Below are positions 6,337-11,807 of a stretch of 11,807 nucleotides of DNA, one piece after another. Below the pieces are notes generated by a model. That model was not told the origin of the DNA. It ran no database searches and saw nothing but the letters and a program-made list of their open reading frames with translations. Source of the stretch: an uncultured Pseudobutyrivibrio sp. (GTDB lineage Bacteria; Bacillota; Clostridia; Lachnospirales; Lachnospiraceae); the NCBI GenBank assembly GCA_900546435.1, contig URCQ01000039.1, positions 1-11,807 on the forward strand. The letters run 5' to 3'. The translations under genes were made by a program, and so were the position numbers. Position 1 is the first letter of the stretch. Every line of letters starts with the position of its first letter.

Positions 6337-6978
6337 TTATGCATTTCCTTTTAAGATTGGTGAAATCTTTTTATACACAACCATGGTAATCAACACAGAG
6401 AATAATCCCTTTACAAATGTAAATGGTACGTTAAAGAACAACAGGCACTGCCACAGTTCTTTTACGGATGGAACAATCGCCTGATATGCACCGATAATTG
6501 CTTCCATCGGCATCATCTTTGTGTAGATCGGATATACAACAAAATAGTTTGAAGGAAAACTAAACAATCCCATGCACACAGCTCCAAGCAACGCTCCAAG
6601 CAATGCAGATTTTTTATTCTTCTTATGCTTGTAAATCAAGCCTGCCGGAAGAACAAATGCAGCACCAAGTACAAAGTTACTCAATTCTCCTACACCACCT
6701 GTTGATGTCATAAACAAATGCAGCATGTTTTTCACAAGACAAACCCATACGCCACAAGCAGGTCCCATCGCAAACGCTCCAATCAATGCCGGGAGCTCCG
6801 ATAAATCCATGCGGATAAAATTTGGCATAACCGGAACCGAAAAATCTAAGAACATCAATACAAACGCGATTGCAGATAACATTGCTGTTACTGTCAGATA
6901 GCGAACGCTCATTCTTGATTCCTTGGCACTTTTTGCCTGGTTGTTTACAGTTGCTGTTTTTGTTGTTACTTCACTCAT
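6337..6978 (-). CDS. ribU: Riboflavin ECF transporter substrate-binding subunit RibU
   Basis: Membrane S component of an energy-coupling factor (ECF) transporter that binds riboflavin and works with the shared EcfA/A'/T module, which is not in this window. The 213 aa contain about five or six hydrophobic segments (from about residue 28). The family region PNFIRMDLSELPALIGAFAMGP is near residues 52-73, followed by KNMLHLF and FVLGAAFVLPAGLIY. The FMN riboswitch upstream strongly supports the substrate. The start at 6978 has AAAGGAG at good spacing and gives a polar 22-residue extension. An in-frame ATG at 6912 (MSVRYLTV) also has AAGGA 7 nt upstream and would give a length closer to Bacillus RibU. 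It is a single-gene unit closed by the hairpin at 6243-6299. Confidence 0.94.
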   Translation of the reverse strand: MSEVTTKTATVNNQAKSAKESRMSVRYLTVTAMLSAIAFVLMFLDFSVPVMPNFIRMDLSELPALIGAFAMGPACGVWVCLVKNMLHLFMTSTGGVGELSNFVLGAAFVLPAGLIYKHKKNKKSALLGALLGAVCMGLFSFPSNYFVVYPIYTKMMPMEAIIGAYQAIVPSVKELWQCLLFFNVPFTFVKGLFSVLITMVVYKKISPILKGNA

Positions 6979-7052
6979 AATGGTAACACTCCTTTTCCCT
7001 TATTTTTTAGGAAAATCGGTCTTTGGTAAGTCTTGTTTTACGATTTTGCAAG

Positions 7053-7087
7053 AAAAAAGCCCCGAACACCATACCAGTGCCCGGGGC
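7053..7087 (-). terminator. Intrinsic terminator (attenuator) of the FMN riboswitch
   Basis: In the transcript GCCCCGGGCAC pairs fully with GUGUUCGGGGC (11 bp with two G-U pairs) around the 7-nt loop UGGUAUG, followed by six U residues (7053-7058). It lies about 30 nt after the aptamer and about 75 nt before the ribU start, where FMN-controlled premature termination would act. UUCGGGGC in its 3' arm also occurs in the 5' end of the aptamer (see findings). Confidence 0.93.
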
Positions 7088-7116
7088 AATACACTTTCCT
7101 CATAATAACAAGTCTT

Positions 7117-7255
7117 ATCTTCTCTCATCCAGACTATACTGTCGGTACCGGATTCTCACCGATTCAACTGCAATGCAGGTCACGGACTCGTTGCAAAAGC
7201 AACATCACCGTCGGTCGGGAATCTATGAATTCTCATATCACCCTGCCCCGAAGAT
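7117..7255 (-). ncRNA. FMN riboswitch (RFN element)
   Basis: On the minus strand the conserved RFN segments appear in order. These are ATCTTCGGGGCAGGGTGA at the 5' end, TTCCCGACCGACGGTGATG, then GAATCGGTGAGAATCCGGTA, and the 3' end CCGACAGTATAGTCTGGATG followed by AGAGAAGAT. Closing stem P1 pairs ATCTTC (7250-7255) with GAAGAT (7117-7122). A variable hairpin, GTTGCTTTTGCAAC, sits between conserved parts. The element binds FMN and controls riboflavin synthesis or uptake genes. Here it precedes ribU and an intrinsic terminator, so high FMN should stop transcription before the transporter gene. Confidence 0.97.
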
Positions 7256-7276
7256 TCCTATTCATTTACATCTATT

Positions 7277-7305
7277 AGTATATGCATCCGGTTTGTATCT
7301 GTCAA
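7277..7305 (-). promoter_or_regulatory. Sigma-A promoter of the FMN riboswitch-ribU unit
   Basis: A perfect -35 TTGACA (7300-7305), a 17-bp spacer and -10 TATACT (7277-7282, 5 of 6 matches). The predicted start is near 7270, about 15 nt before the aptamer. With such a strong promoter, output would be set mainly by the riboswitch. Confidence 0.9.
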
Positions 7306-7310
7306 CTCCT

Positions 7311-7366
7311 ATTTCGGATGTACCTTTTCGTCTATGAACCATTTCGGATGTTCGTCTTCAACATCC
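7311..7366. repeat. Short direct repeat and hairpin between tex and the ribU promoter
   Basis: ATTTCGGATGT occurs at 7311-7321 and 7341-7351. TTCGTCT occurs at 7327-7333 and 7351-7357, so the stretch looks like a worn tandem duplication of about 24-30 bp. Within it GGATGTT (7346-7352) and AACATCC (7360-7366) form a 7-bp stem with a 7-nt loop. On the minus strand this hairpin lies just after the tex stop, but no T-run follows, so it is a poor intrinsic terminator. The right repeat copy abuts the ribU -35. Confidence 0.5.
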
Positions 7367-7382
7367 ATCTGTTCTCACTTTC

Positions 7383-9542
7383 TTATGAATCCTGATTCTG
7401 CTGAATTTTCATGGTTAACTGGATTTTCTTCTTGGCGAGATCTACACTCATCACCTGCACATCAACAATATCACCAACACTGACAACCTCCATCGGGTGC
7501 TTAATGTAGCGGTCACTCATCTGTGAAATATGCACCAAGCCATCCTGATGTACACCGATATCCACAAAAGCACCAAAATCAATGACATTACGCACGGTGC
7601 CTTTCAAAATCATACCTGGTGTCAAATCCTTCATTTCCAAAACATCACTGCGCAGGATTGGTTTCGGCATATCTTCACGTGGATCACGGCCCGGTTTTTG
7701 CAATTCCTTCACAATGTCCTCTAATGTCATTGCACCAACACCAAGATCTTCTGCTAATTTTTTCAAGTCACCAGCTTCTTTTGCAATCAGCTTGATACCA
7801 CCGCCGGTAATCTCTGTCACATCATGTCCCAACTTAGACAACAGCTGTTCTGTCACCGCATAGCTCTCCGGATGCACGCTTGTCGCATCCAATGGATTCT
7901 TTCCTCCACGAATGCGAAGGAAACCTGCACATTGTTCAAATGCTTTTGGTCCAAGTTTTGGCACTTTAAGCAGTTGTTTTCGCGATGTAAACATGCCATT
8001 TTCCTCACGATACGTTACGATATTTTTTGCAATGGTCTTATTAATACCAGAAACATGCTCTAACAGAGAAGCAGATGCCGTGTTCAAATCGACGCCCACA
8101 TTGTTGACGCACGACTCAACAACTCCAGACAATGCTTCATCCAGCTTCTTTTGATTCATATCATGCTGGTATTGTCCTACACCAATCGACTTTGGATCAA
8201 TCTTAACCAATTCCGCTAGTGGATCCTGTACACGACGCGCAATCGAAGTTGCACTCCGCTGTCCAACATCAAATTGCGGGAATTCCTCCGTTGCAAGTTT
8301 ACTTGCAGAATATACAGATGCCCCTGCCTCGTTGGTTATCACATATTGTACCGGAACAGGTATTTCTTTTAAAAGCTCTACGATAATCATTTCTGACTCA
8401 CGCGATGCTGTACCATTTCCCACTGAAATCAACGTAATGTGATATTTTGAAATCAGTTTTTTTAGAACTGCTTTCGCCTCTGCCACTTTATTCTGCGGTG
8501 CCGTAGGGAAAATGACCGTTGTGTCAAGCACCTTACCTGTTGGATCTACGACAGCCAGCTTACATCCTGTACGGAATGCCGGATCCCATCCTAGTACTAC
8601 CTGATTAGCAATTGGCGGCTGCATCAAAAGCTGCTGCAGATTTTTCCCAAAAACACTGATGGCGCCATCTTCTGCCTGTTCCGTCAAATGATTACGAATC
8701 TCTCTTTCTATCGCCGGTGCAATCAGACGGTCATAACTATCTTCCATCACAGCTTCTAAAACCGGTGTTGTATACGGATTATCTCTGACTACAATCTGCT
8801 TATGTAAATAGCGCAGTACTTCTTCGCGCGGCGCAGTAACCTTAACCGTTAAGATTTTCTCTTTTTCACCACGATTTAATGCAAGCACACGGTGTCCCGG
8901 CAATTTTGAAACCGGTTCATCAAAATCATAATACATCTCATATACAGATTCTGTTGTTTCATCCTTTGCTACAGAAGTAATATGACCTTTTTTCTCCGTC
9001 AAATCTCGTATGCGCATGCGATAATCTGCTTCATCCGCAATCACTTCTGCAATGATATCCATCGCACCTGCAATGGCTTCATCCACACTTGCAACTTCCT
9101 TTTCCTCATTCACATAAGCAATAGCAATCTGTTCTAATGGTTCTTTTACCTGCTGCATATAAATCAAATTTGCAAGTGGCTCTAACCCTTTTTCTTTTGC
9201 AATGGTTGCTCGTGTACGACGTTTCGGACGATACGGACGATATAAATCTTCCACAACAACAAGTGTCTCCGCCGCAACAATCTGTGCACGTAATGCTTCC
9301 GTCAGTTTTCCCTGTTCCTCAATACTTGCCAGTACTGACTGTTTCTTCTCTTCCAAATTGCGCAAATAATTCAAACGTTCAAACAAATTACGCAAAATTT
9401 CATCGTTGAGTGCGCCTGTCGCTTCCTTTCGGTAACGGGCAATAAATGGAATTGTGTTTCCCTCGTCAATTAATTTTACTGCAGCATCTACTTGTTTTGG
9501 TAGAATTCCCAGTTCTTTTGCAAGTGTTTTATTGATGTCCAT
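7383..9542 (-). CDS. tex: Tex family RNA-binding transcription accessory protein
   Basis: Conserved cytoplasmic nucleic-acid-binding protein linked in other bacteria to transcription and RNA handling; its exact role here is unknown. The 719 aa are close to the usual length and complete. Domains in order are an N-terminal helical Tex region (1-300, with RYRKEATG at 37-44 and PYRPKRRTRATIA at 103-115), a YqgF/RNase H-like domain (about 315-445, GWDPAFRTGCKLAVVD and SVGNGTASRE), helix-hairpin-helix motifs (about 480-545, VGVDLNTASASLL and PKLGPKAFEQ), and a C-terminal S1 RNA-binding domain (about 640-712, GTVRNVIDFGAFVDIG and GLVHISQMS). The start has GGAG about 8 nt upstream. It lies 58 bp after the HExxH gene with no clear terminator or promoter between, so they may share a transcript. 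Confidence 0.97.
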   Translation of the reverse strand: MDINKTLAKELGILPKQVDAAVKLIDEGNTIPFIARYRKEATGALNDEILRNLFERLNYLRNLEEKKQSVLASIEEQGKLTEALRAQIVAAETLVVVEDLYRPYRPKRRTRATIAKEKGLEPLANLIYMQQVKEPLEQIAIAYVNEEKEVASVDEAIAGAMDIIAEVIADEADYRMRIRDLTEKKGHITSVAKDETTESVYEMYYDFDEPVSKLPGHRVLALNRGEKEKILTVKVTAPREEVLRYLHKQIVVRDNPYTTPVLEAVMEDSYDRLIAPAIEREIRNHLTEQAEDGAISVFGKNLQQLLMQPPIANQVVLGWDPAFRTGCKLAVVDPTGKVLDTTVIFPTAPQNKVAEAKAVLKKLISKYHITLISVGNGTASRESEMIIVELLKEIPVPVQYVITNEAGASVYSASKLATEEFPQFDVGQRSATSIARRVQDPLAELVKIDPKSIGVGQYQHDMNQKKLDEALSGVVESCVNNVGVDLNTASASLLEHVSGINKTIAKNIVTYREENGMFTSRKQLLKVPKLGPKAFEQCAGFLRIRGGKNPLDATSVHPESYAVTEQLLSKLGHDVTEITGGGIKLIAKEAGDLKKLAEDLGVGAMTLEDIVKELQKPGRDPREDMPKPILRSDVLEMKDLTPGMILKGTVRNVIDFGAFVDIGVHQDGLVHISQMSDRYIKHPMEVVSVGDIVDVQVMSVDLAKKKIQLTMKIQQNQDS

Positions 9543-9600
9543 CTAAGTTACTCCATTTCTGTTGATTCGTTATGCAAAGTCATCTATTCTCTGCTTTGCT

Positions 9601-10113
9601 TTATACACGATAATCCAGCTTCCCACCAATCAAATTGGCTGCATCTGCTGACTTTTGATTTTTACCATAGGGATTGCTTTCATTGTATCGTATGGTCGTA
9701 TTTGTTGTGCCACCTGATACATACGTCCTTCCACATTCCGGGCAGACCGATGTATGAATCGACACACTGGCATTGATGACCGTACCATTATTTTGCGCCG
9801 CCTTTGTATAAGCATTGCTGACGTGTTCTCCTTCATGCGCCCGCACTGCGCTTCCTGCCGCTTCTGGCGAAATATGTGCCGCAGACTTAAAGGATACATT
9901 TTCATCAGAGCCATCAATATACTTACGTTCTTTACAGGTCTGACACTCCGCCGGTGTAGATTTATACCCCGGCCGTACTCCTGAAGTCTTGTCCTCCTCA
10001 AGTATATTTCCCGTAGCATCCACTGCAGGAAATCCCGTATTTTCATAGCCTATACCACCATAGAGCGGCTGATATGAAGTTGTAAAAACAGATCCGATAC
10101 CACCAATTTGCAT
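9601..10113 (-). CDS. Small HExxH protein with two CxxC pairs, function unknown
   Basis: 170 aa from the ATG at 10113, which has AAGGTG 6 nt upstream; the frame extends to 10191 but that stretch lacks a better start. HEGEH (residues 93-97, context SAVRAHEGEHVSNAY) matches the HExxH zinc-peptidase motif. CQTC (57-60, followed by KERKYIDGSDE) and CPEC (124-127, followed by GRTY) look like two halves of a zinc site. There is no obvious signal peptide or membrane segment. The N-terminus (about 1-50) is Gly/Tyr-rich and low in complexity, and the C-terminus holds GGTTNTTIRYN. The AHExEH context vaguely recalls SprA-like putative metallopeptidases. No third zinc ligand can be assigned, so catalysis is unproven. 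Lies between tex and a divergent gene. Confidence 0.82.
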   Translation of the reverse strand: MQIGGIGSVFTTSYQPLYGGIGYENTGFPAVDATGNILEEDKTSGVRPGYKSTPAECQTCKERKYIDGSDENVSFKSAAHISPEAAGSAVRAHEGEHVSNAYTKAAQNNGTVINASVSIHTSVCPECGRTYVSGGTTNTTIRYNESNPYGKNQKSADAANLIGGKLDYRV

Positions 10114-10171
10114 CCGATGCACCTTCTTTCTCCTACTACGCTTCCTATTTGAAAATGCTATGTAATGATAC

Positions 10172-10201
10172 TTTACAATCATCCCCCACATCGCTTATAG
10201 T
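10172..10201 (+). promoter_or_regulatory. Candidate promoter for the DUF2752-like gene
   Basis: -35 TTTACA (10172-10177) and -10 TATAGT (10196-10201), each matching 5 of 6 consensus bases, with an 18-bp spacer. Expected transcription begins near 10208, about 25 nt before the start codon. It lies in the divergent gap shared with the HExxH gene, whose own promoter I could not place with confidence. Confidence 0.55.
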
Positions 10202-10232
10202 AACGCTAGTATATCTTTTTTGTGAGGTCAGA

Positions 10233-10568
10233 ATGAACGTGATTGTAAAACTATTAGAAAACTATATGTATAACGCACCCAAGTGCCTCTTTCACTTAGT
10301 AACCGGCTGGTATTGTCCCGGCTGTGGTGGAACGCGCGCCCTTTATTTATTTCTCACGGGGCATTGGATGTTATCCTTCTGTTTCCATCCACTTGTGCTA
10401 TATACCTTTTTCGCCTTTGTTTATATAGGCATACGCAAAATCTGTAATCACAAGTATCACCCAGGTGCACCTCTTCTTTGGGGCGCACTCGTACTGGTTC
10501 TCGCTAATTTTATCATCAAAAACGTATGCCTCTTCTTTCACATTGATCTGTTACAAATGCTTTTATAA
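10233..10568 (+). CDS. DUF2752-like small membrane protein
   Basis: 111 aa from the ATG at 10233, chosen because GAGG lies about 6 nt upstream; the frame opens earlier at 10149 but that part has no ribosome binding site and overlaps the promoter. The signature TGWYCPGCGGTRALY (residues 24-38) with C28 and C31 is the DUF2752 hallmark, and an earlier Cys (C18) also fits the pattern. Hydrophobic segments lie at about 45-67 and 82-103, so it should be an inner-membrane protein. The family's function is unknown; the CPGCG cysteines could bind metal or be redox active (inference). It is the only convincing plus-strand gene here, divergent from the HExxH gene and convergent with the oxidoreductase, 3 bp away. 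Confidence 0.85.
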   Translation: MNVIVKLLENYMYNAPKCLFHLVTGWYCPGCGGTRALYLFLTGHWMLSFCFHPLVLYTFFAFVYIGIRKICNHKYHPGAPLLWGALVLVLANFIIKNVCLFFHIDLLQMLL

Positions 10569-10571
10569 TGT

Positions 10572-11807
10572 TTATTGTCTATGTGCGATCTCTCTTGCCA
10601 CATATACGCCACTTGCAGATGCATGAGAGAGAGAATGGGTAATACCACTTCCATCACCAATCACATAAAGGCCTTTATAATTTGACTGCAAATGTTCATC
10701 CACTTCTACTTCCATATTGTAGAATTTCACTTCCACACCATATAAAAGCGTATCATCATTCGCTGTTCCCGGCGCAATCTTGTCCAAGGCGTAAATCATT
10801 TCCACAATACCATCCAAGATACGTTTTGGAAGCACCAGACTCAAATCGCCCGGTGTCGCATTGAGTGTCGGCGTCACAAACGATTCTTCAATACGTTTTT
10901 TCGTTGAACGCTGTCCACGAATCAAATCGCCAAAGCGCTGCACGATAACACCACCGCCAAGCATATTGGAAAGTCTTGCAATAGATTCACCATAGCCATT
11001 GGAATCTTTAAATGGTTCTGAAAAATGTTTTGATACTAAAAGTGCAAAGTTGGTATTATCCGTCTGTTTTTCCGGATCTTCATAACTATGTCCATTTACC
11101 GTAATAATTCCATTGGTGTTTTCATTTACCACAGCACCCTTCGGATTCATGCAGAATGTCCGCACTTTATCCTCGTATTTCTGTGTACGATAGACAATCT
11201 TGCTTTCATATAATTCATCTGTCAAATGTGAAAAAATCTCTGCCGGTAACTCTACGCGCACACCGATATCCACACGATTTGAATTGGTTGGAATAGCAAG
11301 CTCCTTGCACACCTTTTCCATCCATTTGCTTCCGCTTCGTCCTACGGAAACAATACACTGCTTGCATGTATATGTCTCGTCCTTACAGTGGATGCGATAG
11401 CCTTCGTCTCCACCATCAAGCACTTCTACTGACTCTACCGGCGTATCAAAATAGAAGGTAACTTTATCTTTCAGATATTCATAAAGGTTTTCCAATACAA
11501 CATAATTGATATCTGTTCCCAAATGTCGCACCGAAGCATCTAACAAATGCAAATCATTTTGCATACACTGCTTTTTGAAACGGCTACCAGCTGTAGAATA
11601 CAATTTGGTTCCTTCTCCACCATAAGCAAGATTAATTTCGTCTACATAACGCATCAAATTGATTGCTTCTTTTTTGCCAATATATTCATATAAAGTTCCG
11701 CCAAAGTCATTGGTGATATTGTATTTTCCATCAGAAAATGCACCAGCTCCTCCAAAACCACTCATAATAGAACAGGTTGGACAGCCAATACAGCTTTTGA
11801 TTTTATC
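10572..11807 (-). CDS. FAD-dependent oxidoreductase, COG2509-like (N-terminus outside window)
   Basis: The last 411 codons of a flavoprotein. The frame stays open through the right edge, adding 14 codons (DKIKSCIGCPTCSI) before the internal Met at 11765, so that Met is not the true start. The segment CPTCSIMSGFGGAGAFSDGK is typical of the COG2509 group of uncharacterised FAD-dependent dehydrogenases. IVSVGRSGSKWM (near residues 151-162 of the visible part) and the C-terminal YVIGDGSGITHSLSHASASG form FAD-contacting regions. The N-terminal Rossmann GxGxxG motif must lie beyond the window. Cys residues in CIGCPTC could be redox active or bind metal (inference). The substrate is unknown. It converges on the DUF2752-like gene with a 3-bp gap. 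Confidence 0.9.
   Translation of the reverse strand, partial: DKIKSCIGCPTCSIMSGFGGAGAFSDGKYNITNDFGGTLYEYIGKKEAINLMRYVDEINLAYGGEGTKLYSTAGSRFKKQCMQNDLHLLDASVRHLGTDINYVVLENLYEYLKDKVTFYFDTPVESVEVLDGGDEGYRIHCKDETYTCKQCIVSVGRSGSKWMEKVCKELAIPTNSNRVDIGVRVELPAEIFSHLTDELYESKIVYRTQKYEDKVRTFCMNPKGAVVNENTNGIITVNGHSYEDPEKQTDNTNFALLVSKHFSEPFKDSNGYGESIARLSNMLGGGVIVQRFGDLIRGQRSTKKRIEESFVTPTLNATPGDLSLVLPKRILDGIVEMIYALDKIAPGTANDDTLLYGVEVKFYNMEVEVDEHLQSNYKGLYVIGDGSGITHSLSHASASGVYVAREIAHRQ

Noticed and set aside
9574..9599. GCAAAG/CTTTGC hairpin between the HExxH gene and tex as a terminator
   Set aside because: Only 6 bp, a 14-nt loop and no T-run; not enough for intrinsic termination.
11723..11765. Met at 11765 as the start of the FAD oxidoreductase
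   Set aside because: The frame continues open to the window edge with the family-typical CIGCPTCSI before it, so the gene is cut by the window.

Overview
The window looks like a low-GC Firmicute, most likely a Lachnospiraceae member (class Clostridia). The evidence is the start of a 16S rRNA gene whose first bases (GATGAACGCTGGCGGCGTGC, antisense at the left edge) suit that family, AGGAGG-type ribosome binding sites, sigma-A promoters with TTGACA boxes, and a typical clostridial gene set. All assignments come from reading the sequence; no database search was run.

Left edge to 830 (minus strand): the 5' end of a 16S rRNA gene, its leader, and three tandem promoters built on a repeated block. 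Upstream of these are two tRNA-Ser genes (GGA and TGA anticodons, neither encoding CCA), with a terminator-like hairpin between them and a strong promoter in front.

849 to 6246 (minus strand): one tightly packed operon reading ycxB-like, tsaE, tsaB, rimI, rnz, a membrane-anchored unknown, tsaD, ispD. Neighbours overlap by 1-8 bases or lie 3-12 bases apart. The theme is tRNA and ribosome maturation: t6A37 modification (TsaE, TsaB, TsaD), S18 N-terminal acetylation (RimI) and tRNA 3' processing (RNase Z), with one isoprenoid gene (IspD) at the end.

6243 to 7305 (minus strand): a riboflavin uptake unit with sigma-A promoter, FMN riboswitch, intrinsic terminator, ribU, and a large hairpin terminator after the gene.

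7311 to 11807: the RNA-binding accessory protein Tex (minus), a small HExxH/double-CxxC protein of unknown function (minus), a divergent DUF2752-like membrane protein (the only convincing plus-strand gene), and the C-terminal part of a COG2509-like FAD-dependent oxidoreductase (minus) that runs off the right edge.

Most of the window is conserved core genome. I see no mobile element, CRISPR array, phage gene or defence system, and no convincing new multi-gene system. The best leads are the FMN-riboswitch attenuator with a duplicated UUCGGGGC switch segment, the HExxH/CxxC protein, the unknown anchored protein inside the t6A operon, and the repeat-built rRNA promoter array.
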